Below are positions 21,895 through 32,062 of a stretch of 64,000 bases of DNA, piece by piece; position 1 is the stretch's first letter; every line of letters begins with the position of its first letter. The position numbers were made by a program, and so were the translations under genes. The notes under the pieces are model-generated. The model did not search any database. It was not told the origin of the DNA and was given only the letters and a program-made list of their open reading frames with translations. Origin of the DNA: Myotis daubentonii (lineage: Eukaryota > Chordata > Mammalia > Chiroptera > Vespertilionidae); NCBI RefSeq assembly GCF_963259705.1, contig NC_081848.1, positions 56,788,895-56,852,894 on the forward strand. Reading direction: 5' to 3'.

Positions 21895-22360
21895 CTAGGG
21901 GCCCGGTGCACGAAATTCGTGCACTGGGTGTGTGTGTGTGTGGGGGGGTGTCCCTCAGCCCAGCCTGCCCCCTCTCACATACTGGGAGCCCTCAGGCATT
22001 GACCCCCATCACCCTCCAATCATAGGATCGGCCCCTTGCCCAGCCTGACGCCTCTGGCCTAGGTGTCCGGCCCGGGCAGCGGGGACCTGCAGTGGCAGCG
22101 GGGGGTGGGGGGGGCTGCGATAGCGCGGGCTCCGCCCCTGCCCCTGCAGGATGCCTCTGGCTGAGGCGTCCGGCCCGGGCAGCGGGGACCCACAGCTGCA
22201 GCGGCCCTGCGATCGTGGGGTTCGCTTTAGGCCCAGGCAAGGGACCCCTAGCTCCCGGGACTGCCAGCTTTGACCGTGCCCAGCTCCCATCACTGGCTCC
22301 ACCCCTACTTCCTGCTATCACTGGCCAGGGCGGAAAAGGCGCCTGATTCTCCGATCATGG

Positions 22361-22412
22361 CTGGGGGGCAGGGCAAAGGCGGCCCCAGGGCCGCCTTTGC
22401 CCTGCCCCCCAG
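22361..22412. repeat. Perfect 25-bp inverted repeat inside the Helitron
   Basis: Arms 22361-22385 and 22388-22412 are perfect reverse complements (ctggggggcagggcaaaggc... and its mirror), separated by the 2-bp spacer CA. The GC-rich arms would form a very stable hairpin or cruciform. Whether it is part of the family consensus or private to this copy cannot be told here. Confidence 0.95.
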
Positions 22413-22524
22413 CTCTTAGCTCCCCCCTGGGTTTCCGATCACTGTCAGTGGCAGGGGGCTTCTTCCTGCTTTCCCTTTTGCCTCCTTGCATTGTGCCTAC
22501 ATATGCAAATTAACCGCCATCTTG

Positions 22525-22584
22525 TTGGCAGTTAACTGCCAATCTTAGTTGGCAGTTAACTGTCAATCTTAGTTGGCAGTTAAT
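22525..22584. repeat. 24-bp tandem repeat with palindromic unit near the Helitron 5' end
   Basis: Units start at 22525, 22549 and 22573 (the third partial). The first unit contains the perfect 18-bp palindrome ttggcagttaactgccaa; the second has one change (gtcaa). It lies about 80-140 bp inside the element's 5' terminus. Confidence 0.92.
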
Positions 22585-22814
22585 TTGCATATAGCCCTGA
22601 TTAGCCAATGAAAAGGGTATCGTCGTACGCCAATTACCATTTTTCTCTTTTATTAGTATAGATGAGATAATGTATGTAAAGTACTTAGCACTGGTATATT
22701 GCATTGGTGTGATCACAAGTGAATTCTTTTTTTAAATCTGTCCCTGAGCTCATGCTAAGCCATGAGAAACTGTACTTAGCTATTTCAGTCTTAGTGGGCC
22801 TACCACTGTCCCAT

Positions 22815-22965
22815 GTCTGTAAAAGTCTGAGGAAAAGTCACACACTCCAGAGGACTTGGGTTCCAATCCCAGTGCGTCACTTGGAGTGACAGCGATGACT
22901 GGGCTAGTCCTGTCTTTCCTTGGGCCTCAGTTCCTGCTGGACTGGTGTGAGATTCTTTGACTCCT
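22815..22965 (+). repeat. MIR SINE relic
   Basis: Forward MIR 5' half: cacactccagaggacttggg, 'ttccaatcccagtgcgtcac', 'gactgggctagtcctgtctt', 'gggcctcagttcctgc'. Confidence 0.6.
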
Positions 22966-23599
22966 TGGTCTAGCCTTTTGCTGGTATTTGGTATGTGGGT
23001 CACTTTATCGGGGATCCTTCTGCTTAGCAGACAGGGCAAAGTCCCAGCTGTAAAGTGTCTTTCTCCCTGACCACCTTCCATGATCCATCCAGGAGCCAGC
23101 TCACTGCTGACTGAGATCAAGGGCGCTTGAAACTGCGAGTGCTGGATGTGTGCACTGTCTCCCCTACTGCCATCAATCACTGGCAGGGCCTGGGTAGGAC
23201 TGCAAAGAGGGAAATGGCAAATAAGCAGTTTGCGTTACTAGAACAACATGAAGCCCTTTGCCTATGGTAATTGAAAAAAACCCTAATTTCTGCTCATGTC
23301 CCTGGAGGGTCTTCACATTTGGATTCCTATGGAGTCTCCAAATCTTATTATCGACATGACTGAGAAGGCAGAAGGGATTCACCTGCTGGAGTCCAGTTGT
23401 GAGGAGAATCCCTGAGTCCCAAAATGGTGCCCAGAGAGATCATGGGTCTCAGCTGGATTAAGGGGGATGAGGTAGAGGTGATGGGGAAGGACATGCGTGA
23501 GGGTATTGCAGATGGGAGAGTGGGGGTGGGCTAGAGGCGCAGAGATGGACAGGCATCTGCTGGGACCCTGTGATGCAGGTGGTTTTGGTACATTATCAA
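22966..23599. other. Unique sequence, nothing recognised
   Basis: Overlapping minus-strand frames (126, 69 and 74 codons) show no domains. No repeat is identified. Confidence 0.4.
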
Positions 23600-23765
23600 T
23601 CACCTTTAATCCTCATGTCAACAGCATGCTAGAGGTAGTGCTATTGTTACCACCTTACTGATAGGGAAATAAAGGCTTGGAGAAGCTAGTAACTTTCCCT
23701 TGGTCCCAACTGCTGGAAATAGTAGAGCTGGCTATTGAAGCCAGTTTCACGTGACCCTAAATACT
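23600..23765 (-). repeat. MIR SINE relic
   Basis: Reverse MIR: cctcatgtcaacagcatgct, 'gtgctattgttaccacctta', 'gggaaataaaggcttggaga' and 'tagtagagctggctattgaa'. Confidence 0.65.
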
Positions 23766-25097
23766 GTGCCCTTTTTTCATCAGATACCATTATCACCATT
23801 ATCAGACATTAATATACCACTGACCCGATTTCTGCCTTTTATTATTATCCCATGTCTGTCTGTACATGGACTCACTTAAAAAATTTAGCCTTGTTATAGC
23901 AGTACCAATGAAACCCTGGATTTCATGGGCTACTTATTTTTCTTTCAAATACCTATTAAAGTAAACTTGTGGGTATGAAATTTTTTAAAATTTCATTTGC
24001 TATAGCACCTAAAATGTTATCTACCACCAGGGGTACACAGACCTCAGTTGAGGAAATACACTGTTCTGTGCCAGGAACTGAGGATGAAGACCAAATATAT
24101 GTGTTATTATATCACAATATCAGAGAAGTCATAGCTGGTTCTCTGATCTACTCTGCCATTACTGCCTCCCCCCATGGGAAGCCCCACCTCCTGGCAGAGG
24201 GATGCCCACCCACTTATGTCTCAGGCAGATGGCTAGACATCATCATCTTAGGCCAAATGAACCTCCTTGCTTGGTTTTGCCATAAGCAGCCCATGACACC
24301 TGGTCTTTCCCTGTCTTCCAATTTTGATCTTCGTTCTGTGTGAGTGGGTCTTCTGTTTGCCTGTCCTGGCATCTTTGTGTCCCCCCAAAGTATCCACCCA
24401 GACCACAGTGGGCGGTCAACATGTGTTAGCATGCAGGACGACACCGTGGGCACAGTGATCTGGAATAGACAGGTGCCGCCATAGCAGTAATAACAGCTGC
24501 ATTCATATACAAACATCCTGCTTTGCAAGGTACGTGAGTTAAGGACATGTTTTCTATTGTAGAAAATATTGGTTTTCTTTACAGATGTCATCATGGAGTT
24601 CTTTTACTCAGAGAACTTAGAAACGTGTGATCTCCTGTTTTTTTTTCATGAATTTGTCCACAGTGGGTTTACCCACATAACAACATTTTAACTTTTGTTT
24701 TTTCTACCTTCTGAGGAAGATTTCTGGGCAAAATTTTATGGTGAAGGGTACCTGAGCTTCCTTTTGAGGGCAAGAAATTCACATCTCTTCCTCTTTTGGA
24801 GAGAATGAACAACAAATGAACCTGTCTGCGGTATTTTTTCAGGTGTGTTTAGAGCCCAAGTTCCATGGACGTGGATGACAGAGGATGTAGAGACAGTGGC
24901 TTGTGTGTGGGCCATCACACACAGGACTGGCTTTCCTCTTGGTAACTGTCCACCTTCACCTTACTCTCCCCTCTTTACTCCAACCAGCTATGTCTAGCCT
25001 CTCTTCAAGATTCATCTTGCATTTCTTATCTCTTCTCTTGTTCTTTCTTCTTTGACTCTTCAACTCTTTCTATATCTTTTCCCTACCTGATACATTA
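23766..25097. other. Unique sequence, no gene recognised
   Basis: Includes a 124-codon plus frame (23969-24343) and a 126-codon minus frame (24214-24594) that overlap and lack domains or splice context. Pyrimidine-rich text at 24960-25090 may be a decayed L2. Nothing firm. Confidence 0.4.
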
Positions 25098-25268
25098 AAG
25101 GCATACCTTGTTTTATTTCATTTCACTTTATTGTATCTTTATTTTTTTTTTTACAAATTGAAGGCAAGACCCTCCATTAAGCAAAAGGATTATGACTCGC
25201 TTTATTGTGACACTCACTTTATTACAGTGGTCTGGACCCAAACCTGCAATACCTCCGAGGTATGCCTG
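25098..25268. mobile_element. Tigger/pogo-type MITE (Tc1-mariner superfamily)
   Basis: Terminal inverted repeats aaggcatacctt (25098) and cgaggtatgcctg (ending 25268), flanked on both sides by TA (25096-25097 and 25269-25270), the mariner target duplication. The interior holds 'tttacaaattgaaggcaaga', characteristic of Tigger-family ends. At 171 bp it is an internally deleted, non-coding copy. Subfamily not determined. Confidence 0.75.
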
Positions 25269-25271
25269 TAT

Positions 25272-25500
25272 TTCGTTGAATCACTCATAGGTTAAGAGCA
25301 TGAACTATGGAATCAAACAAGGAAAATCCCAGCTCCGTGACCTTCACATAGTGACTTCCCCTCTCTGTGCCTCAGATTCCTTCTTTGTTCAATGGGAAAA
25401 TCAATAGCTGTTATATCCTGGGCTTATTATGAAGATCAAATGAGAAATGCAAGTACTTAGCAGGTACCCACTAGACAGTAACTATTTAGTAAATGCAAGC
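25272..25500 (+). repeat. Nearly full-length MIR SINE
   Basis: Forward MIR from the tRNA-like head (taggttaagagcatgaacta) through 'ctctctgtgcctcagattcc' to 'agtacttagcaggtaccc' and 'aactatttagtaaatgc'. It starts right after the Tigger element. Confidence 0.8.
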
Positions 25501-25672
25501 CAGGAGCAGAGCTAGTGGGAATGTTCCAAACTAGAGTATAAGATGCTAGAGAGCCGAGATTGAGTCTCATGCTTGTGTTTTATTCTCCAGAGTGGATTTG
25601 AAGAGGTTTTAAATTTCATGCTTTTCCTTCTGTCTGCTTTATTAGAATAGCATTTAAATAAGTTTAGTGTTT

Positions 25673-25884
25673 GGCCTGGACGGTGGCTCAATGGTTGAAT
25701 GTCGACCCATGAACCAGGAGTTCACAGTTCAATTCTGATCAGGGCACATGCCTGGGTTTTGGGCTTGATCCCCAGTAGGGGGCATGCAAGAGGCAATGGA
25801 TCAATGATTCTCTCATCATTAATGTTTCTATCTCTCTCTCTTTCTCCCTCCCTCTCTCTGAAATCAATTAAAAAACATATTAAA
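25673..25884 (+). mobile_element. Ves-type SINE with 17-bp target duplication
   Basis: Head ggcctggacggtggctcaat includes the A box (tggctcaatgg, 25684-25694). A B-box-like gttcaattc lies at 25727-25735, the internal RNA polymerase III promoter of a tRNA-derived SINE. The body continues 'cagggcacatgcctgggttt' and a TC-rich tail, then A-rich 'caattaaaaaacatatt'. Target duplications aaataagtttagtgttt (25656-25672) and aaataaatttagtgttt (25885-25901) differ at one base, so the copy is fairly recent. Confidence 0.92.
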
Positions 25885-27734
25885 AAATAAATTTAGTGTT
25901 TTTGCTGCTTAGATCCATTTTATAGAGTGCCTGTCAGTGTTTATTCACAAGTGTTTATCTTCCTAGAGTAAAACACCCCAACCAAACCTGAGTCCTGCTC
26001 CTCGCCAGCTAATATGGAGCATAAGCCTCAAGGGAGAGCCCTCCCTGGCCCCCCGCACCCCCCCCCCCCCACCACCTTGCTCTTTTAGTGTAAAGCGAAG
26101 TAGATCTCATTCTAGAAGCAGCCAGAGAGGGAGAAGTAGGAACAGCTCTGAGAATAGGGAAGTCCCGAGGGAGATGTCAATAACCAAAATTATCTCTCAT
26201 TTCAGTAGCCACTGAAAGGAGCTCCACTTGGCCCCTTCCCCTGAGGGGTGACCTCTCCCCTGTGACTGCAAGATGGGCCCAGCAGAGGAGAGGAGGGAGC
26301 AGTCATTAGGGGTTGGGTTACCAGTGGGCATGACGTCAGGGCGGCTCCCAGATCTACTGGGAGAGGCAGCAGCTGCAGCAGCCGCGCCTGGTGACCCACC
26401 CTGCACCCTCTGCATAGCCCCTGTAGGTCTGAGGCTCTGGGTGGATGGAAAAGGGGCAGCAGATGGCCTTCCCTCACCTGGAGGGGAGCCAGGCTACTTA
26501 CTACTCTCCTGCTCAATTCCCCTAGCAGGGTCGCCTTTCAGCAGCTTTCCCTGTGAGCCCATTTGCAAAGGAGCCCCCTAGGTGATCGAGGTGAGGAAAG
26601 GCTCAGGTCCCTGGATGGGCCTCCCAGGGCTGCCAGTGGTGAATAAAGACAGGGGGTATCCTGGGAAGAGCTGGATCTGGAATCAAACAGCCCCTGAATG
26701 AAGCCCTTAGGATTGGACCATATGCAAATGGGTTTAGCTTCTCTCTGAACCCATTTCCTTATCTGAAAATGAAGAAAATAACACTTTTCAGGGATTTTAG
26801 TTTTTTTTGAGAGGAGAGCACCGGGACCCCGTGGTGCACAGTCAGAGCTCATACATAGCAGCTCCACGCTGCCTCCCCTCCCTCATCCCATCACTCCCAA
26901 ATGTTAGGCAGGCGACGAGGTAGAGCCTAATAGCTGCAGTTTAGTAGCTGCTAGAACATTCCTCTGGAGTTTTGCACCGTCTAGAGCAGGCTTCGTAGGT
27001 CTGGGTGCTTTCCTTCTTTGATATTTAGGTCTTTAAGGACGCTGAGGCCCAACATTGTCACACCCAGAGCGGTGGAACCGGTAGTTGCTTGTGATTTCCT
27101 GACCCACTCCCTGCAGCTTTTTGTGACTCTGTCCTTGACCGGCATCCTTCAGGGACTGAGTTCCCGGAAGATGTATTAATGGAGACATCACTATATTGCA
27201 CTCCAGAGCTTAGTATAAATAACCCTGGTGTGCATTCATTCATTCGCTCGTGCATTCATTCACTGTAGTCCTCCTTCCATTAGGGCACATAATTACAAAG
27301 TGACAGTATATAACTTTATCACTCACATGACTCTGGTGTCCCTCAGAGCAGGCAATTAGACTGTTCGCAAAGGCCATATTTGGGGGTCAGGAGGGCAGGC
27401 TGGAGCATTGACTAGTCCGCTGATGTCAGCTTTAAAATATGAAGTAGGATCCTGCAGTAATGCTCTTTCCCCCGTGTATACCTCCAACATCCACTATCAG
27501 TTTTGGATATAAAGCTGCCCTCCTCCCTTCCTCAGGGCAGGGAACAGCCAGCTGGACCCAGAGTCCCTATGGGATTTGACGCCCTGAGAATGGTGGCCAC
27601 ACTAATTTTGCCTCCGTGTAAACACAAGCAGGCTCCTGCTGGCCTCCCTGTTTGTCTCTGGGTGAAGTCAAGAAAACTGGTGGCACATTGAGTGGGGGCT
27701 GAGCTCCCCATCTACTTCAGTAGGAATGTAAGAA
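25885..27734. other. Unique sequence, no gene recognised
   Basis: A poly-C run lies near 26058-26070. Overlapping frames of 102-109 codons at 26202-26867 occur on both strands of GC-rich DNA and lack domains. The text ttcattcattcgctcgtgca near 27235 is a short imperfect tandem repeat. Nothing else is supported. Confidence 0.45.
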
Positions 27735-28090
27735 ACTGGACCTGGGGTGTGTGTGGCCTTGGAAGAGTCATTTCACTATATTGAGCCTCAATTTTCCCAT
27801 CTCTATGCTGAGGCTGGTAATCCCAGCCCTTTCTCCCTCATAAGGTGGTTGTGAAGATTACATGAGGTCCTGTTTGTGGAAACGAAAAGGATATTAACAG
27901 CTAATGCTTCATTGGGACTTCTCATGTCCCATGTACCGTTATAGTGTCCATTTTATAAAGGGCCTGAGGCTCAGGGAAATGAAGTGCTTTAGTCAAAGTC
28001 GCACAGCAAATAAGTGAGAGGGAGAGCATGGTGGACTTGTCTGTCTGACCCCAGCGCCTAAGAATTTAATCACTGTACCATGTACTGCTT
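27735..28090. repeat. Two MIR SINE relics, plus then minus
   Basis: Forward copy at about 27735-27880: gtgtggccttggaagagtca, 'gagcctcaattttcccatct', 'ggttgtgaagattacatgag'. Reverse copy at about 27905-28085: 'ggcctgaggctcagggaaat', 'agtcaaagtcgcacagcaaa'. They lie tail to tail. Confidence 0.7.
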
Positions 28091-28369
28091 CAGCTTTGAG
28101 CTGTGTGACATTGGATGAGCCACTTCCCTCTCTGGTCGTCAGTGGTACCCGATGAAAATGAGACTTGGCCTGGATTAATGCTAAGCTGCCTTTCAGGTCT
28201 ACGTTCCTGGTCATATTTTAACAAAGAACACATACACACACCACCCTACAACTCTTGCTCCCCCCAAGTCTGATCTTTGAGGACGGAAGGCCTTGACCAT
28301 TGGCAGACTCCAGCTGAGAAAGTGTGCGCAGGAGCAAGCAGATTGTAACGTACGTCTAATAGCAGAGCC
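28091..28369. other. Possible further MIR fragment, otherwise unique
   Basis: The string gctgtgtgacattggatgag at about 28100 recalls the MIR core, but too little remains for a confident call. Confidence 0.35.
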
Positions 28370-29660
28370 TGCCTAAGTGGGAAATGGATGTTGTAATACA
28401 AAGGCAGTTAGCAGGGTCCTTGGAGGTTTCGGCAGGATGTAATTATGGTTCTTTAAAAAAAGGCTCGCATATGTTTTTGAGCAAACTTAACAGATGCCCG
28501 GATGTCATGTCTGTATTCTTCAGGGAGTCTAGGATGACTAATTTTCTACAGCAAGTTTGCATAGCACATGGGAATAACCCATTGCAAATCAATTCCTAGG
28601 GTGCAACTTAATGAAAGCTTTCATTGATGATTCAGATTAATCATCTAAAAACCTTTATAAAATGACCCCAGCTTCATTCTGGCCTTGGACTGCTCTTCTG
28701 TTTGATAAACTAGATGGAGTGTCCTCTCTGTAGTTATAGCTTAATGTGATTCCCTTTAAAAATAAATCCGTAGCCATGCCTGTTTCAGCAATTGAAGGTT
28801 TAATGCTGTGTGGTTCATTTCTGCTGCAGCATCCTTCGCAAACTTTTGTGACTTCCTTAGAGATTTCCTTTGAGCGGTGTGCCCTAGGGATATCTTCTAG
28901 ATGGTTCACTACCATTTCATTGTAGAATGAAATGCAATTGATTCTAAAGAATCAATGCCCAGTTAAAGCAGTTTGGGGGCTGTTTCCAGACCCCAGCACA
29001 CTCTATCTGGAAAAGTCTTTCGGAAACCCACGTGCTCCGGAGGCCATTGAGAATATCGAGCAGCTGCATCTGGAGATCGAAAGATAACAAGCCTAGTTTC
29101 CTTCCACGGGCACCTTGACATCCCTTTTCTTGCTGGAGCTCTAAGCAGTCTGATACATTTCCAATTGAATATCCTGCATCGAGTGACTCGCGTTACTAAG
29201 ACCCAGTTGCAGGCTTCTGGGTTCACGTCTGGCTGCCTTGGAGCTGAAGTTTTCCTTATGATAACAGACAGTTGAAGACAGTTGGAGATGGAAGCCTTGC
29301 ACATGTCTGGTTTGGGCGGAATGTCAGCCTTCCAGTTGCCTCCAACTCGTCATAACCTTCCATAATGTCATAACCATCGATCTCTCCTCCTCCTGACGCG
29401 CTCTCATTGGCCCCTTGCCCACCTCCTGTAATTGTGCCCGTCACCCCCGCGACCTTTCCTTTGCTGAGCCTGATTAATAATGTACTCAACACATTCCCCT
29501 GTTGCATCAAATACCAATTTGGCCTCAATGGGTGAAAGAATGGCTAATGAGGAAATGGTTAAGTCTCTTTATTGGACAAGTCTTTCATTGAACTGGTCTT
29601 GAGAGGTGAGGGAAGCGAGGAAGTTGCATTATAACATTTTTGCTCAGCGAGTTTTTCTCA
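28370..29660. promoter_or_regulatory. Long repeat-free block, possible conserved non-coding cluster
   Basis: About 1.3 kb contain no dispersed repeat that I can see, which is unusual in this window. The text is rich in homeodomain-like cores and balanced in composition (gaaagctttcattgatgatt, cagattaatcatctaaaaac, gagcctgattaataatgtac). Frames of 86-113 codons on the minus strand have no domains. Repeat exclusion often marks developmental enhancers. This is inference. Confidence 0.3.
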
Positions 29661-30145
29661 AACTCCACAGCAGAGTCTGATTCTGTTTACCCAGATGCAG
29701 CCGACAGCATGTCATCTGATACCGGCGGACTCTGAGGAGTAAAGGCTTCATGGGACACAGCTTTGTGGCAGGTGTTTGCCCACTCCTCATGTTTCTGCTA
29801 AATGTTTTTGAGTAATTACATGGAGCAAAGTATTTATTTATGAAGAAAGAAAGGAGAATAGTCCCCTCCTTCTTCTGGAACATTTTGCGTCCTGCAAGGG
29901 TCCTGGAATGTGCTAAGTCGGAGGATGGGGTTGGGTAACCACAGAGGAGACACGGCGCCCCTCTTGCTGGCTCCCCACCATGCACAGGTTCATCATTTGC
30001 AAGTTGCTTCCAAGGCCAGGTTTACTGACAGTTAATGTTACGGGGACAGGTGCCAGAGACGTGGCTTCCAAGCTGCGCTTTGGGAGGACCCACCACTGGG
30101 GAGAGGCGTTTCCTTGAGATGCCCATGGTTTCCTAGAAATCAGAG
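29661..30145. other. Unique sequence, nothing recognised
   Basis: The 113-codon minus frame (29644-29985) has no domain or splice support. No repeats are recognised. Confidence 0.4.
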
Positions 30146-31070
30146 ATGAAGGATCCTCGAGACAATCTAGTCCAAACCCCCACTTTACAGATGGGCGACC
30201 TGAGGGCCTCAGAGAGCAAGTTGTCCTCTGTAATCCTTGTCATCACTGGAGAAGAAGTACAGAAAAGTGGAAACAACCCCATTAACCAAGTTTTATTGTG
30301 CATTTATTCTGTATTATTCTTTACTAAGAATTCCACTTGCATCTTTTTGTTTAATATTCAGAAAAATCCAGCAGGTAGGTTCTATTCATTATCTCCACTT
30401 GACCAATGGGGCAATGTGGCTTTGAGAAGCTTAAGTAATTTTCAGAGGAGGTAGAACTCAAATCCTCCCCATCTACATTCTGAATCACCTTCTGACTCAG
30501 TCTAGTTTAACCTCCATTCATTTTACAGGGGAAGACACCTGTATCTCAAAAAAGGGAAGCAACTTGCCCAAGGCCACTGAACTATTTGGTGGAAATATTG
30601 TCATTGTTCCTGAAAGAAGCTAACATTTCTTGACTACTTACTTATTACCAGAGATTGTACTGTGTGCTTTACAATCTCATATTTAATTTTGACCACAATC
30701 CTAGAAGAAGATTGGTACCCTTAGATAAGATAAATGAGAGCGGTGAGGTTCAGAGTAACTTGTTCAGTGATTTATAGTTAATAAGTCGGGATTTAAGTGG
30801 AGGCTCCAAAATTCGATTGTTCTCATTCTACTTTGTGAGGCCTGGTGTCCGGAAATCCTGTACAGACTTGTTTCCAAATCTCATTTAATCCTTATAGTAA
30901 CCCTGCAGGCAAGGAATTGAGAAGTTTGGATATAATTCTAGCTCTGCTGTTAAGTGCATCACATCCTCTCAGGCAAGCCCCATCTCCCGCTGGGTGCCTC
31001 AGTTTCCTTAGCTGTAAAGGAGGGGTAGCCTCCTTATTTAAGCCACAGGATCTTGTGAGACAGTAAGCGT
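30146..31070. repeat. Cluster of about five MIR-like relics
   Basis: Reverse MIR-like pieces lie at about 30150-30230 (cactttacagatgggcgacc), 30285-30470 (gcatttattctgtattattc, tatctccacttgaccaatgg), 30480-30600 (tcattttacaggggaagaca) and 30610-30810 (ttcttgactacttacttatt, taagtcgggatttaagtgg). A forward piece lies at about 30905-31060 (gggtgcctcagtttccttag). These are separate ancient insertions packed within 900 bp. Confidence 0.65.
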
Positions 31071-31647
31071 GCATGTGCTTCACGTTTCAGTTGGAAAGGG
31101 CTGAACGGAGGATTATTCCATGAGGCCCCTTCATCCTCTGAGGTCTGGAAGTTTTCTCTGCCACTCCGTCCCCTCAGATCACCACTGGAGGGTCCACATT
31201 TGCTCTGAGTTAGACGGCAGCTGGGTTTGTATTTGATTCAGATGGAGCGTGGCCTGAGTACTAAATGGCTGTCAGCAAGATCTCTTTTCTAGCTGGCTTA
31301 GGGGAAGGGTGGTGGGCAAGGGAGCCAGGCTGTCAGTGCTCCTTCTAGATGCCAGGGGAGGGGAGGGCGGGGCCTCCAACACCGAGTCCCTGTTCCTTTG
31401 TGCTTGAAGGACAGCACACAGGCTGAGGCAGGCTGAACCCTGCTTCGAAGCCTGCCCTCTTCCATAAGACAGTAGAGAAGACCAGGCTGGGAGGTTTGGG
31501 GAATAATTGGAGGACTGGCTGCAGAAACCAGCTCCAGGACCTCCTGGCCCCATCAGCAGTGCCTTCTAATCATTCCACAGCATTTGGCCTTTTGGGCTGT
31601 TGGGGTTTCTAGGAAAAACTCATTTTAACCTTAACCAGTGTTACTGT
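31071..31647. other. Unique sequence, nothing recognised
   Basis: No repeat or exon can be supported. The 93-codon minus frame (31272-31553) shows no domain. Confidence 0.4.
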
Positions 31648-31743
31648 GTTGTTGTTGTTGTTGTTCTCCTCCTCCTCCTCCTCCTCCTCCTCCTCCTCCT
31701 CCTCCTCCTTCTCCTTCTCCTTCTCCTTCTCCTTCTCCTTCTT
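31648..31743 (+). repeat. Compound microsatellite (GTT)n(CTC)n(CTCCTT)n
   Basis: Three adjoining motifs run without unique sequence between them: (GTT) at 31648-31665, (CTC) at 31666-31709 and (CTCCTT) at 31710-31743. The right 78 bp are pure pyrimidine on the plus strand. The poly-Leu/Val frame read from it is an artefact. Confidence 0.95.
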
Positions 31744-32054
31744 TTGGATAGAGAATATGTTTCTTTCTCACTGATTTCTTCCTCATTTTAAATCCAGCAG
31801 TACCTAATTCTCTCTAAACCTAGGGGAGGCAAATCACATTTTTGAGAGCTGACTCTTTGCTAGAACCTATGCTGAAACTTTTATACATATTACCCCATAC
31901 AATTCCCACAAAAAACAGGCCATTCTCTTCTTGCAATGTTCACATTCTCTTGCTTTTTCTCACATAATAATAGTTTCACCTTTAGTGTCCCTTTGCTGGC
32001 TCCTGCTCTGAATGTCTGGTTACCCAGGCTTGGTCCTAAGTAATTTTTACTTTT
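31744..32054. other. Unique sequence, nothing recognised
   Basis: AT-leaning text with faint L2/MIR-like strings (gctgactctttgctagaacc, tttatacatattacccc at 31845-31900), too decayed to assign. Confidence 0.4.
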
Positions 32055-32062
32055 CTCTAGGA

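Larger units (their letters stand above)
21895..22662 (-). mobile_element. Non-autonomous Helitron (HeliBat type), 768 bp, complete
   Basis: On the minus strand it starts TCTATACTAATAAAAGAG (5' end at 22662) and ends CTAG at 21895-21898. A perfect 3' hairpin with 9-bp arms and 1-nt loop (21906-21924, gtgcacgaa/ttcgtgcac) sits seven bases before the end. The interior is GC-rich and contains two diverged copies of a 'gtccggcccgggcagcgggg' block, a 25-bp inverted repeat and a 24-bp tandem repeat. Such GC-rich cargo is typical of HeliBats. The overlapping frames of 84-109 codons are not genes. Its 3' end abuts the neighbouring Helitron with no spacer. Confidence 0.92.
21500..22720 (+). repeat. 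MIR SINE split by two Helitrons
   Basis: A forward MIR runs 21500-21671 (gggtttcaatcccagcctca, 'aactcactagctttttgatc', 'gtctataaaatgtggata', 'aggattatattaa'). After 991 bp of Helitron it resumes at 22663 (tgagataatgtatgtaaagt, 'acttagcactgg'). Joining the two sides restores the MIR order exactly, with no base lost or duplicated. This proves that the Helitrons landed inside an existing MIR. Confidence 0.88.

Noticed and set aside
21992..22346. Frames of 84-109 codons in the GC-rich Helitron interior
   Set aside because: They are translations of duplicated GC-rich blocks in a non-autonomous Helitron. No Rep or helicase motif is present.
25684..25735. Possible tRNA gene (A and B box present)
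   Set aside because: The boxes belong to a tRNA-derived SINE with a GA/TC-rich body, A-rich tail and flanking target duplications; it cannot fold into a complete tRNA.
26197..26581. Opposed frames of 72-104 codons near 26.2-26.6 kb
   Set aside because: Three frames on two strands share the same GC-rich DNA, with no domains and no splice context.
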